Below are positions 36,101-47,647 of a stretch of DNA of 64,000 nt, in pieces. The stretch spans positions 4,289,501 to 4,353,500 of the forward strand of contig SMMW01000585.1 of the NCBI GenBank assembly GCA_004794655.1, read 5' to 3'. The position numbers and the translations under genes are program-made. The notes beneath the pieces were generated by a model. That model ran no database searches. It worked only from the letters and a program-made list of their open reading frames with translations, and was not told the origin of the DNA. The stretch is from Marisa cornuarietis (taxonomy: Eukaryota; Mollusca; Gastropoda; Architaenioglossa; Ampullariidae). How positions within the stretch are numbered: position 1 is the first letter of the stretch; every line of letters begins with the position of its first letter.

Positions 36101-39100
36101 GTGGGCAGAGAACAGCAACAGAGATGTATGTGAAGGAAACAGATTCCTGTACTGCTGTATAGTTTGAGCAGATTTGAAAGTACATGAAACATTTATGTAC
36201 CAAATCAGTATTGCATTCTAAGAAATTTGTTAAGAATAACAATGTTATTGATCTCCTTACAGAACCTCAGCTAGCATTAAACTGAACAGTATTATCTTAG
36301 ATCATCACAGCAGTGCTATGATGCAAAAGTACAACTCTTTTCCTTGGAGGCCTGTTACTAAACTGAGTTTAGAGGATAATATATATGGGATTCACAGATA
36401 TATTTTTTAAAGAACTGGCTATGTATGCTATCAGTCAAGCTAAACAATGTCAAGGAAACTGGATGTGTTATAAAATATTGGTCTGAGAAATCACAATAAA
36501 TGTTCTGCTGCTGAATAAAGCTGTATGCATGTTTGTCACTGTGTGGGTCTATCACCAGCTAGCATGAAAACCTGTCCTTGATTTAAATAATTATGGACAA
36601 AATAGAAAATAGCAATACACTGGTGCATTTTAGTTAAGCTGCCTCATGATCGACTAGGCTTGTTCAACAGATCTTTATGCAGTCAAGAATGAATTCTATG
36701 AGGTTTTTCAAATTGTCTTGGAAATTTTTGCATGGTAAATTCTTGAAAATTTGACATTCCTGATTGACTCTTTGGGGAAGAGTTTTCTATTCAGATGTTG
36801 CATTGCAATCTGTATGCATCTTAACTCTTGATTCTGTACATATTTACTTTTTCAGACAACCATTCCTCATGAATATGCTACTATTGATTGTTCCATGGGG
36901 GATGTCATGAAACTTAGAAAAAGATTTGCAGGTAAAATTACCAGTTATCATTCTTCCTGAAATAGAGTGATTTGGGAACTTGTCTTAACATTTATTGTCC
37001 GTTTCAGTACTTATTAATTATCTTATTCTACACATTCCATTTACATGTGGGTGAAATGCTAAGCTTGCTATGTAATTGGTCCATGCATCAAATACTGCTC
37101 ATTGTGCAAGAATGGATAACCAAATATGGGAGTAATCCATCAATCCACTTAGGTTTTACTATTTTCTATAAATTTTATTCTTCTAGAAGCTAAATTAAGT
37201 ATCTAATCACATGTTTTGTGCTATTAGAATCAGCAAAAGAAACTAAACACTATGAGCCCAGTGTGGGAGACAACTATCATGATAACAGCCTAAGTTGCTT
37301 GCTCGATGTAAAACACCAATTCCCCCCCTCCCACCTCTTTCTTGTGAAAGATTGATGGATTTTGTGTATTCCATTTGTTTATACATGAAGTAATTATTAA
37401 AGATGTTAAATTTATATTTATATTTAATTCACGAACTAGTAGCTGTTTAGCAGATTATATTGTCTTTGTTAAATCAGTTCCCCTCCTTTAGCAGTTACTG
37501 CTATGGTTGAACAGTCACCACGCTATAAAGATTGAACTATGGTTTAGCAAGTAGGAGTACACTAAACAGCAAGTGGCTTGTGTCTGACGAGAGTTTATGG
37601 TGTACCAAAGATAATTTCAGATGTGGACACAGCAGACAACTAATTGAATGCAGAGCAGTCTGTACACCGATGTTAAAATGGGTCCACAGAATATGCATGT
37701 GTTGGTACAAAAAGAATTAATAGGATTAAAATTGACCATATATGAAAAATCCAATTTTACTTCAGTTGTCAATGTACCACCGTTTTACTCCGTCTAACTA
37801 GTATTCTATCCACAATACTGATGATCCCAAAAGTTTTATCATGGCACGTGTTTGTTCAGATGAAGGTTTCAAGGTGTCTGTTAATGATTTTATCATCAAG
37901 GCAGCAGGCTTCGCTTTGAAGGTACATGAATCTGAATTTTGGTGGCGGTCCGTAGCTGCTTTGAACAGAAAAGTTGCTTGGGTGATGATTATACACATGC
38001 ATAGTCATGTTTGCTTTAAATATATGCATTGTATTTAAATGTTACCAGAAACCTGAAGTGAAGAAAAAATTAACATTTTGAAGATATTGATTCATATTTC
38101 AGGACTCACCAGAGGTTAACAGCATCTGGCAGGCAGGTGCCCCAAAGGTCATTACCACAGTTGATATTTCATTTGCTGTGGCAACAAAAGATGGACTTCT
38201 GACACCTATTGTCAAGAATGTGCCATCTCTTGGTTTAGCAGAAGTTGCTTCAACAGTAAAGGTAAGCAGGTGAACAATGATGTTAAACACAAGCTCACTT
38301 ACTAGAGTGAACCACAGCCATTAGTATGGAATCATTTCAACACATCATCTTTCTTCCCTTTATTTCAAGACAATGATTTATAAGCTTGATGCTAGTTGTG
38401 ATTTTGTTTATAATTGGCAGATTCTGGCAGAAAAGGCCCGGGATGGCAAGTTGAAACCTGAAGAATATATTGGAGGAAGTTTCTGGTATGTTCATGGCTC
38501 TTACTTAACACTTTGAGACCAGGACCTTTATATTCACATTGTCTTATATGCACACAATTCAATCATTTAAAAAAATCATTAAAAATAGACCGAAAATAAT
38601 AGGATAGCAAATCTATTAAAATGAAAAATTAGTCTATTTTCCTTACCTTAATCCATCCTGAAACAGTACTTTCTTGTTGACCTAAAGGCCTCCTTTTGTC
38701 ACAGAGATCCGGGAGGGATTTTACTCAATATGGATGAATGAATGCAATTGAGCTATAGCTATGAAGACGTTTGCATCTGCAGGTGTGAGCTGTATAGAAA
38801 GAGCTACCTCCCCCTACCTCATACCCGACCACCCTTGTCAAGCTGGTTACGCCGCTGACATGTGGGATAGTCGCGTGAAAAGGTGGGGTTGGCAGGAATG
38901 GATATTTTAGCCTTTTGTGCTGTGCATCTCTCTTCTGCTGCCGTGACGCATCTGGCCTCAGCTACATAGGCTCCCTGGGTGAGGACGCTGCGCCAGGATG
39001 GATGGTCGAGGGGGAGGGCCTTCCAGCTGGCAGCATTGATGCCAAGGTCTCTGAGGGTGGCTTTGAGGCCGTCCTTGTATCGCTTTTTCTATCCTCCAGC

Positions 39101-41578
39101 TGTGCACTTTCCCTGGCACAGCTCTCCGTAGAACAGCTGCTTTGGCAGACGACTGTCAGGCATACGGACGACATGTCTGGCCCATCTGGCCTGTGATTTC
39201 AGCAGAAGTGTGTGGATGCTAGACATGCAAGCCCACCTCAGGACTTTTGTGTCGGGAATCCTATCGTGCCATCCGATGTGTAGGAGGCGGCAGAGGCTGC
39301 TCATATGGAACTGGTTGAGCTGCTTGGCGTCTGGTGTAGATGGTCCAGGTCTTACTGGCGTAGAGAAGGGTGGGGAGGACTACTGCAGTGTAGTCGTGTA
39401 GACTTTTAGCTTGGTGGTGAGGTTGAGACCTCTACGCTTCCAGACGTTTCTGAGCAGTCTGCCATAGGCAGCACTCGCTTTAGCGATTCTGTTTTTGACC
39501 TACGCATCGATGTTTGCTGATTTTGAGAGAGTGCTACCCAGGTAGGTGAAGTGCTCAAATTTGCCATCTGCTTGACAGCCTTTGTTACCGGCTTCTGTGG
39601 GTAACAAGTCGAGGTCATAGTTTGTCTCCACCTGGGGCAAGCGGGCAATGGCTTCGTCATTAATGGAAGATGGGCGGTTTACGACACTGTCGAAGTGCTC
39701 AGCCCGTCTCTCCAGGATGTATTGTTTCTCAGTTATGAGCTTCATGCCATCAGCATTGAGGATGGGGGAGGATCCAGACAACTGCTGGCCATAGAAAGCC
39801 TTGAGAGCATCATAGAAGCGCTTGGAGTCATGTCTGTCAGCATATCCCTGGATTTCCTCAGCTTTCTTCCTGAGCCATGTGTTGTGCATCTCATGGAGGC
39901 TTTTCTGTACTTTGCTGCGCACACATGAGTATGCTGCCTTTTTGTGGGGTGATTTTGGGTCATTGCTGGTGCACACAGCTTTTCTGACAGTAGGGCCTGG
40001 ATTTCAACATCACTCTCATCAAACCAGTCCTGGTCAACACAAGACCTCAGTCATCGAAGACAGCCTGACCGCCTTCTGACAGAAAGCACTACTGTACTCA
40101 GTCAATGGGGTGAGAACTATAAAGACCTGTACAACTTCCAGCTGAAGGCAGATGCTAAAATTCTTCAAAACAACCAGACTAGAACCAGTGAACCTGCAGA
40201 CCTACCAGTCTGACAGGAAGAGGTCGAAAGTGCAGTACACAGCTTAAAGGGAGGAAAGTCATGTGTTGACAATATTTCAGCTGAGCTGCTCAAACAGGGT
40301 GACAATAAAATAACAAAGGTCTTCACTGCTTTCTGCCAAAGAGTGCAAGAACTCAAAGAATATCTGAAAAATTGGACACAGTACTAGTCACACCACTTCC
40401 ATAAAAAAGAACCAGGAAACAGTGCCAGAACTACAGAACAATAATACAGAGCAAAAAATCAGCCATGCAAGCAAAGTCCTAGTGAAGGTAATACAGAATT
40501 GCATCAGCACCACCACTGAAGAACTGCTAGCAGACAAATAGAATGGCTTCAGACCAGGTAGGACCACAGTTAAGTAGATTTTCAACTGTCACATCTTGAT
40601 GGAGAAGCATCTTCAGCATTAGCAAGACCTCTATCACAGCTTCATAGACTTTGAGTCTGGCACAAGGGGCTATGGCATGTGATGCGAAAATTCAACACTG
40701 AAGAGGGTTTCTTTCAAATCATTTAAGTACTGTACAGATGGATAACCAAATGGGAGCTTTCTTTCACACAACAACAGGCATACATCAGATATGCCTGTGC
40801 TGTTCAACATTTACTTGGAGGACATTATGCATGAAACTCTTCACAACCATGACACTTTCATTTCCTTTGGTGGAAGGCCAGTTTGCAACCAATGCTTTTT
40901 GCACATAACATAAAACCAATGTCTTTTTATGAGGCACAGTCACTACACCCATTGGACATCAGGAAATATTATTTGCAACGGTCAAGTGGTGTAAGCTGGT
41001 CTGGTTACACAGCCCAACAGTTTGCCAAAAATTGTCCTTGGAATGTGGATAATACTGCTGTAGCCAGAGGAAGAACTGACTTACAAGCATGAAGGAGTGG
41101 ACTGGTCATTCTGTGCAGGACCTGCTCACTATCACACAAGGGAGGCATGAGTAGCAGGCCTTGTCAGCTGCCATGTCTATCCTCATGCTCCCCTAGTGAC
41201 CAGTACTAATCGTTTGATTGATTGACTGACTGACTGACTGACTGTCAGTCTAAATTAAATTACTTTTATTCAATGGACTTTGTAAGCTAGATGATATGGT
41301 GCTTTGTTCTTATTTCTAGCATCTCCAACCTAGGCATGTATGGCATCAAGGAGTTCTCAGCCATTATCAACCCTCCACAAGTGGCCATTCTGGCTGTTGG
41401 TGCTACACGTCTGTGTCCTGGAGAAGATTTATCCATGGATTATCGAATGTTGGTTACACTCTCTTATGACAGGCGTGCTATAAATGAGTTGCAGTCAGCA
41501 CAGTTTCTAGAAAGATTTCAACTTGCAGTGGAAAACCCAAAATTTTTAGCTGTAGGCAGTTTTCCACATATGATGTGA
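30121..41578 (+). CDS. PDHX: Pyruvate dehydrogenase protein X component, copy A (E3-binding protein), 11 exons, 474 aa
   Basis: Mitochondrial E3-binding protein that anchors dihydrolipoamide dehydrogenase in the pyruvate dehydrogenase complex. Exons are 30121-30250, 30832-30939, 33729-33829, 34538-34761, 34987-35085, 35889-36030, 36856-36931, 37860-37921, 38103-38261, 38421-38485 and 41320-41578; all phases agree. Residues 1-43 are Arg/Leu-rich, as in a mitochondrial presequence. One lipoyl domain follows (ITMPALSPTMTEG; Lys in IESDKDDMDF), then a Pro/Ala linker, an E3-binding domain (GPSAKQLLQDYNIDAKDV), and an inner-core domain (VSVNDFIIKAAG, FAVATKDGLLTPIVKN, ISNLGMYGIKEF). The E2 catalytic motif DHR is DRR here (SYDRRAINE), so it should lack acetyltransferase activity, as PDHX does. 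The [13 protein letters not shown] segment also favours PDHX over DLAT. Residues after the lipoyl Lys are unusual. Confidence 0.95.
32094..32745 (+). repeat. Repeat unit shared with 51769-52813
   Basis: Diverged direct copy of a segment left of PDHX-B. Shared blocks include GGAAGGACCAGC, ATCCTAATCCAGTTTT, GCTTTATGATTGCTGTGCCT, TTGGATTCAAGTTAAATTC, a TG run, AAGGTCTACAAAACAGTA and CTTTACTTCCAATACACATT, all in the same order. No terminal repeats were recognised. Confidence 0.75.
33594..33619. repeat. (GAT)n microsatellite
   Basis: GAT run preceded by GTAAAGCACATTG and GTGAAATGC, a layout reminiscent of the low-complexity 3' tail of CR1/L2 elements. Confidence 0.8.
37255..37345 (+). mobile_element. 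SINE 3' fragment in PDHX-A intron 7
   Basis: ATCATGATAACAGCCTAAGT, then GATGTAAAACACCAATTCC, closely follows the 3' half of the two intact SINEs at 63.3 and 63.8 kb (GATATAGCCTTAGTTGC then TAAAACACCAATC). The tRNA-like head is missing. Confidence 0.6.
38740..40045 (-). mobile_element. RTE-like LINE, internally deleted, in PDHX-A intron 10
   Basis: Minus strand, 5' to 3': the endonuclease-RT linker (WFDESDVEIQALLSEK, DRHDSKRFYDALKAFYG), then a direct join into the RT C-terminal end (FTYLGSTLS, then LFYGELCQGKCTAGGQKKRY and SWKAL). The RT catalytic core, including YxDD, is absent, so several hundred residues were deleted. Several frame changes occur. Its 5' side abuts a second fragment in the opposite orientation. 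Confidence 0.75.
40046..41245 (+). mobile_element. RTE-like LINE RT fragment, opposite orientation, in PDHX-A intron 10
   Basis: The plus strand holds decayed RT blocks of the same LINE type: LLTESTTVLSQWGENYKDLY, GGKSCVDNISAELLKQGDN, a remnant resembling QGCLLSPVLFNxYLEDIMHE, and FISFGGRPVCNQ, with stops and frameshifts throughout. A (GACT)n tract near 41218-41243 may be its tail. It overlaps in content with the neighbouring minus-strand fragment only in the linker region, so the two lie head to head. Confidence 0.7.
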
Positions 41579-41760
41579 AGTAGTTTTATATATATATATA
41601 TATGGCAGATAGGTCATTTACCATCATTTCTGGAAGCATATATAGGAAAAGGGGGCTAGATGTATTAGTAATTTTTGGATATTTTGATTTATTGCTCATG
41701 TAAATGTGTCTTCACTGAAATTAGAGACATGACTTTATTGTTTACATATATATATATATA
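41579..41760. other. PDHX-A 3' flank
   Basis: A short flank with two TA microsatellites (about 41588-41602 and 41747-41760) and no obvious AATAAA before the DIRS element begins. The second TA tract replaces the expected outer tip of the DIRS terminal repeat. Confidence 0.5.
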
Positions 41761-41884
41761 CCCTCTAGCTACCTCAAATCCAGCTGTCCCAAGCCGTGCA
41801 ACATGGTAGGACGTGAAATCAGCTCAGCCCCCTCCCATCCCCATCTGCCACATCAGTGAGCATTCTGCTGCAGTTTTTGCCTGG
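41761..41884 (+). repeat. DIRS inverted terminal repeat, 3' end
   Basis: Read on the plus strand it starts CCCTCTAGCTAC and contains GGTAGGACGTGAAATCAGCT, CCCTCCCAT, CTGCCACATCAGTGAGC and CAGTTTTTGCCTGG. All are matched in inverted orientation at 49530-49634. The outermost ~45 bases present at the other end are missing here. Confidence 0.85.
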
Positions 41885-41924
41885 ATTGTTAGACTGGAAG
41901 CCACTGTGGGAGGGAGCTAGCCAT

Positions 41925-42006
41925 CATGTCATCTGGTAAGTACTCGAAGAAAGAAATTTTACCACCAAAAATGGTATTTCTTCTTCGTACTGTACCAAAT
42001 GACATG
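41925..42006. repeat. DIRS internal complementary region (palindrome)
   Basis: CATGTCATCTGGTAAGTACT followed by AAGAAAGAAA meets its inverse (TTTCTTCTTCGTACTGTACC then AAATGACATG) around a short centre. In DIRS elements this region is complementary to the joined outer edges of the terminal repeats and is thought to align the ends of the circular intermediate. It matches the intact outer edge at 49640-49680. Confidence 0.75.
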
Positions 42007-42147
42007 ACTATATGGAGAATAACTAACAGGTGGATTGAGTGGCAGTCCCTCCACTCAGCCCCCTTGTAAGCTAAGGGCAAGGCCAAAAAAGAATTACCTA
42101 CCCTCAAATCCAGCCGGGCTGAAGGCTGTGAGGCTGTCCTGGCTGCA

Positions 42148-43691
42148 CTAGTGTAAAGCTGCTCTCAGGCCGCCCGAGCTAGCTGTTATGCCTGCCACAT
42201 GCTGAGCTGCTGAGACAGCACCGACTGCTTCCAAGGATTCAGAAAGGTGTGCAAGGTCTCGCAAGTAGAACCAAGCGAAAGTGGAGTCAGAACGCCACCC
42301 TATCACCTGAATGATGTCCTTTAGAGCCACATTTCTCGAGAAGGCTAGACTGATGGCAACCGCCCGAACCTCATGTGGTCTCGCAGACACTAAGGAGGCC
42401 CCTGATGGGGACAGAGCGACATATGCAGCCTTGATAATTCCCTTGATCCAGGCTTCTACCGTCTGAGCTGAAATATCAGCCTTCCCTTCACGTACTTGAA
42501 GAAACAGCCGCAATTGCCCTCTCCTACGTGAGGCTGATCTTTTAACATAAATTTTTAAGGCTCTCACAGGGTCCTGCAGTCTGTCCGGGTCCCTAGGCCC
42601 CGTCCTCAGTAGGGAGAATACTCTGAGGCCCCTGGGCTGGGAGTCTATTCTTAGCAATAAACCCCGGGTGAGTGAGAAGGGATACTGAACGATCCCCCCT
42701 AAACTGTAAGCACGAGGGGTCTGAGGAGAGCGCATGGATCTCTGAAACCCGAGCCGCAGAGGCTACTGCAACCAGAAAGCACGTCTTCCAAGTTAACATC
42801 TTAAAAGGAGCTCTAGCTAACGGCTCAAAGACCCCTGAGTTCAAAAAGATAAGAACCCATCCCAAATTCCAAGAGGGGAAAAGGGTGCGGCCTACCAGGC
42901 GTGCCAAGGAAAGATTGGCCAACAAGGCCGAAATATCCCTATTGGTCCCCACATCCCAGAGGCCTAAATGTCGAAACATATCTGACAACATCGCTCTATA
43001 GCCCTTGATGGTAACAGGTGCCAGAGATCTCTCATTAAACAGCCATAGTAAGAACTCCCCCACTTCTGCTGAAGATATCTTTAAAAGCTCTAAGGCCCTT
43101 GCTAGTCCTCCAGCCTTGAAAGACCCTCCATTTACCTTGGTAAACTTCTAGAGTGGAGGGCCTTCTAGTGGTAAAGATTCTCTCCACTGCTTCACATGAG
43201 AAACCTCTGCGTTGGATGGTACCCATGACAAGACCCAGACGTAAAGAGTTAGCGTCTCTGGCCTTGGGTGAAGAAGAAGACTGTGAGGTTGCTTTAACAG
43301 TGTCCAGTAAGGTGGTAGTTTCCACGGCACTACTGTAGACAATGCTGCCAACTCCGAACTCCAGGAGCGGCTCCAGTTCAGTGGAGCCACTAGGAGGATT
43401 CTGACATTGTTTCCCCTGATCTTGGCTAACACTTTTGGTAGAAGGACTGCCGAAGAAAAGGCATAAGCACTGAGACACTCCCAAGATAGGGACAAGGCGT
43501 CCACTGCCCAAGCCAACGGGTCTAGGACTGGAGACACGAAAGTAGGAAGTTTGTTGTTCCATCTGTTCGCAAAAATATCCACCATGGGACGGAAAAACAC
43601 TTGACACGCGTGCTGGAAGACGTCCAGGTGGATCATCTGTCCCTTCGTGCTTGATGATGATGATGTCCATTTGTAATGCGCAGGTATCCAT
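42148..43691 (-). pseudogene. DIRS tyrosine recombinase, frameshifted
   Basis: Three overlapping minus-strand frames (43691-43035, 43063-42593, 42735-42148) together cover a full-length DIRS recombinase. The N-terminal core-binding part has TLEVYQGKWRVFQGW. The middle has VTIKGYRAML and LTWKTCFLVAVASAARVSEI, including the first catalytic Arg region. The C-terminal part has ARPHEVRAVAISLAF (His-x-x-Arg) and FAWFYLRDL, which supplies the Tyr region. At least two frameshifts separate the blocks. The enzyme would integrate the circular cDNA by site-specific recombination. Confidence 0.85.
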
Positions 43692-43710
43692 TCAGAAGAA
43701 TGCTCATTGC

Positions 43711-44669
43711 GCAGAAAAAACAAAATAAATAAAAAATAAGAAAAAATAGAGTAAATAAATAGATAAAACACCAGGAAAGTAAAAAATAAAGACAGAAGTG
43801 TTGCTTGGTTGTTTAAATTTAAGTCCGTCTTAAATAAACAGATGGGTCTTCAGTCTTTTTCGAAACGTGGTTGGTGAGGTGATGGTGGTCAGTGACGATG
43901 GCAGAGCATTCCACAGTTTAGGTGCCGCGTTTTTGAAGGCCCTGGCTCCAGTGCGCTTCCTGTTTGTGTCTTCCACTGCAGGGAGACAGAAGCGTGACTG
44001 GGAGCCAGAGCGCAGGCCACGTGACGGCTGGTAAGGAGGAACTATCTCTTGCAAATAGTCAGGTGCAGTTTTAAACATGCAGGACTGTGCAATCGAAAGC
44101 ACTTTGTGATCAATGCGCTTGTTCACTGGAAGCCAGTGAAGGCTCTGTAGGATAGGGTGATGTGCTCAGTGGATGACTTTGCACGGGTGACAATCCTGGC
44201 GGCTGTGTTTTGAACTCTTTGGAGTCGATCCAACTGCGTAGCAGGTATACCCCACAATGCACTATTACAGTAGTCTAATCTTGATATTATGGTAGCCACA
44301 GCAAGTGAGTTGGCAGCAGCTTGAGTCAGTATGGGCCGTAGTCTACCTAAAGTCCTCAAAAAGTAGTAGGATTTTGCCACAACAGAACTAACATGGTAAC
44401 ACATGGAGAGCTCTGCATCGATAAAGAGCCCTAGGTCCCGTACACAGTCAGCAAAGGCTATGGAGGCGTCACCAACCTGCACATCACTAATGCCGATCTG
44501 CTCCCTTCTGGCCCTAGGGCCATACAGTAACGCTTCTGTCTTGTCGTCGTTGAGTTTAAGACGATTCCTGGTCATCCACGCCTTCACCGCAACACAACAA
44601 GATTCAAGTCGTTGAAGTGCATTCCTAGCCACTGCTGGGTCGGTGGGAAAACTGTTCAGAATCTGTGTA
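43711..44669 (-). mobile_element. CR1/L2-like LINE fragment inserted in the DIRS element
   Basis: 5'-truncated LINE. The minus strand encodes the end of an RT domain (LKLNDDKTEALLYGPRARR, DLGLFIDAELSM, LDYCNSALWGIP, LQRVQNTAARIVTRAKSS), then LHWLPVNKRIDHK and the terminal APKLWNALPSSL...LKTHLFI. One single-base frameshift near 44130 separates the two halves. An A/T-rich tail lies at 43711-43780. ATTGC flanks it on both sides (43706-43710 and 44670-44674), and the DIRS frame is continuous across the insertion point. It therefore inserted after the DIRS element. Confidence 0.85.
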
Positions 44670-46331
44670 ATTGCTTAAGGCATCAGCGATGACATTGAGC
44701 CTTCCAGGGATATGCCGCGCCATCAGCGTGATGTTGCTCTCGTGGCACCACCAAAGTATCTTCCACACATCAAGGCACAGCTCTGGAGAGAGGGTGCCCC
44801 CGTGTCGGCGTAAATAAGTCACTGTCACACACAAACTGACGGGATCACAAACACGCACTCACCCAGTCAGTCGGACATTAGCGCATTCTTTCCTTCCAAA
44901 ACAAACAAAACTAGATCTGTCTCTACGCAAACCCCGTCACATTTAATAAAACTATTCCCATATTTCTTACACACACTCTCGCTTCCTTTCAAAAAAAAAA
45001 ATTGTCAAATCTCCTCATACATTCACTATCACACACTCATACCCTTATCCTATACAGTAATACAAATAGTCAATTCTTCCTCTCAATATAACATAAATCC
45101 GCGGCGGCCAGCCACTACCAACTGTCTCTACTCACTGTTCTTGTCTGTTCACTGTTCAGGGATGAGATGAAGAATAAATGTGTCCTTCTCTCCGGCATAA
45201 GGAGGTCAAGCCACCACACCACTCCTCTGAACGCTGCCCTCAAAAGGACAGAATGTCGCACTTGAGCAAACTTTCGATTTTCTTGCCGGCGCCGCCCCCA
45301 GTGGACGAGCGCCTGTGTGCTGTTCTGAACACAATCTTTTGGGCTAGTGTTCGCTTGTACCCACGGGAGATGGTCGCTCTCTCTCTCTGCGGAACAAAGC
45401 ACAGAGTTCTTGGCGTCCAGCTCTTCTCCCACTCTCTGTCTTCAGGCCGGTACCTCCTCTTGGGGAAGAACGGCATACACTAGCACAGTCCTCACGTCGG
45501 CGCTGGGGTCGACGGGGTGTTGTCTCAATATGGCTGGCTATCTGGGTAGTTCAGCCTCGCTTTTCTCTTCTTCACGTAAGGTGTCTTGGCACCTATCGTC
45601 TTGACCTCAATTAGAAAAAAAGCCCCCTAACTTGGCGACCGCCTTCTATGTATTCTCCCCATTCACCCTTCTCGAACGTTCCATACAAACCACAACTCAC
45701 AAACGACCAACCTGTGCATCCCGCTTTATCAGTACAACACGCTCACTACACTTCCTTGCATTCTCCCGTGCTTTCATCCATGTCACCTATCCGTGACAGT
45801 CACCACCGTGGAATTGTCTGACAACACCTTTACTGCTTTCCCTTGTAGTACTTCTTGCCAAGCCTGCAGAGCTCTCCACACAGCAAAAAGCTCCAGTACA
45901 ATGATGGGAAGAGCTTGCTCTCCCTCTAACCACTGGCCCCATTGTATTAGAAACTCCGGGAGGAGATGCGCGCCTCAGCCCGACCGGCTGGCGTCCGTGC
46001 ACGAGGAGAATTCTGGTGCTGGATCCCTGAGTTAAACCCCCAAGGTCAACCACCCGCTGTCGTTCTACTTCCCCAAGTGTACCTTGGCAGACTCTGACAC
46101 CAGGACCGGATCGTCCAGACGTCCCGTAGCCTGTCTCCAACATGCCAGGAAAGCCATCTGAATTTGCTGCATAGAAAATCGACCCAACGGAAGTAGATCT
46201 GCCGCCGCATTCAACAGACCCAGAAGTCTTAACCACTCCCGTTCGGAACGGGTTTCTGAGTTCAGAAATGGCAGACCATTGACTTGATGGGTAAACAACG
46301 CGCTTCTGGCAGGGAAACCCAATTGATCCAT
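44670..46331 (-). pseudogene. DIRS RNase H region, interrupted by a solo LTR
   Basis: Minus-strand segments 46331-45799 (decayed RNase H start and LELxAVxxAL-like helix in shifted frames, ending SDNSTVVT) and 44822-44675 (YLRRHGGTLSPELC, then TLMARHIPGRLNVIADALS) are the two halves of one RNase H domain. The catalytic SDN Asp is visible next to the junction. The halves are separated only by the 976-bp solo LTR, and the reading frame is preserved at the junction. A downstream domain (RWNNKLPTFVSPVLDPLAWA, about 43500-43580) continues toward the recombinase. Confidence 0.75.
44823..45798. mobile_element. Solo LTR, 976 bp, with 5-bp TSD
   Basis: The insertion begins TGTCACACAC and ends CCGTGACA. 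The ends TGTCAC and GTGACA are perfect inverted repeats with the canonical TG...CA of LTR retrotransposons. GTCAC flanks it on both sides (44818-44822 and 45799-45803). It lies inside the RNase H frame of the DIRS element, and the frame resumes exactly on the other side. No internal coding domain is present, so it is most simply a solo LTR left by recombination. Its orientation and parent family were not determined. Confidence 0.8.
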
Positions 46332-47391
46332 GTTTGGAATCTCATACCCACGTGTATCAAGCTTGCCAGTAAGGCCAAGAGGTGAGACAGATCGTCCTTC
46401 ACACTCTGCTTGTCTTGATCGTGTAGCAGTAAGTCGTCCAGGTATTGCGAGCTCTCATCCTGAAACGACTGAGAATCGCTTGCATGATCCTGGTAAACAC
46501 CGAAGGGGCCAGGCACAGTCTGAAAGGCATCACTACAAACTGAAACACTGCCTTCGAACGCAAAACGCAGAAAGCGGGACGCGGACGGGTGCATCGGTAC
46601 ATGCAGATAGGCATCTGCCAAGTCTATACTGACTGCAAAGTCGTTCATCTCTACCGCCGCTCTCACTAATCGGGCTGTTTCCAATGCAAAGTGAGGCAGG
46701 CAGAGAAAGGCAAATTGAGTCTGCTGAGGTCCAGGATTGGTCTCCAGCGCCATCCCGGCTTTTCTACCAGGAACAAGATGGAATAGAAGGTTGGCAGCTC
46801 CGTCCGCTCCACCTCTTGAATAGCTCCCTTCTGAAGCAGAATGGAGATCTCGTTTTGCAGAGCCACGGCCTTCTTGCTGTCCCTTGGTAATCGAGTCAAA
46901 ACCGGTGTCCGAGTGCAAGGAGGTCTGGTCATGAAAGACAGGCGCAGCCCATTGCTGATTAGCGTATAGACCCAAGGATCTGACGTCCGGAAAGTCTCCC
47001 ACTGAGCTATTTGTTTTCTCAGTGTCACCCCGACTGGAACTGTGGGAGCCGAGTCGGTGAGTGAAGGGAGTGAAGCCAACGTCAGGACGTGTAGTCTCAA
47101 AACAGACTTCTCCCCCCTGTTCCTGGCTGCCGGGTAACTCATCTGACCATCGGACTGAAAAGCCGGGCACAAATCGGAAGCTTGGGGGAGCGCCACGCTG
47201 CTGATGCGGTAATTCCGCTTTCTCTCTCCTAGCCCTGGTGTGCAGTGCAGGGGCGGCGCTGGAGGAGACGCTGCCTTCCTGCCACGGTAGGGACATCGCC
47301 TTCTGTTGTGAATCCGTAGCGGGCAGGCATGAGTTGAGCGTAAGGTCTCCCGACCACATACTAGCTCGTGGCCTGGGGAGTCCAAAGCCAT
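46262..47391 (-). pseudogene. DIRS reverse transcriptase, frameshifted
   Basis: RT motifs are spread over overlapping minus-strand frames. An N-terminal block has LLQKGAIQEVERTELPTFYS and WRWRPILDLSRLN. A middle block has SIDLADAYLHVPMHPS, and another frame has FVVMPFRLCLAPSVFTRIMQ. The catalytic box YLDDLL lies at about 46433-46444. The aspartates of the active site are therefore present, but at least two frame changes lie between motifs. The order and sequence style match DIRS/Ngaro RTs rather than LINE RTs. Confidence 0.85.
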
Positions 47392-47647
47392 CTCCCAGGC
47401 AAAGACCCGGGGGGGGGGGCAAGCACCAAGCGTCCCAGGCCAGGGGTACCCTCCTGGTACATAGCGTTCCGCCTGCCAGCTCTTTCTTACTTTTCCCTCG
47501 CTTCATTGTGTGGGCTGACAGGGGGCGTTTGATGCAGGCTGTACACCCTCCCACTGGTGGACGTCCTCTGGAATGCTGTGTCCGGCCTGGCCACTTTCCT
47601 CGTCTAGCACCATAGACGAAACAAACGCATCTGATACTGGCCACACC

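Noticed and set aside
37801..37859. Earlier acceptor for PDHX-A exon 8 giving a longer exon
   Set aside because: Starting upstream breaks phase or meets a stop; the acceptor at 37858-37859 keeps phase and matches the family (DEGFKVSVNDF).
30121..41578. Assignment of the PDHX copies as DLAT (E2)
   Set aside because: Single lipoyl domain, PDHX-specific [13 protein letters not shown] segment, absent catalytic His in copy A, and position next to APIP all favour PDHX.
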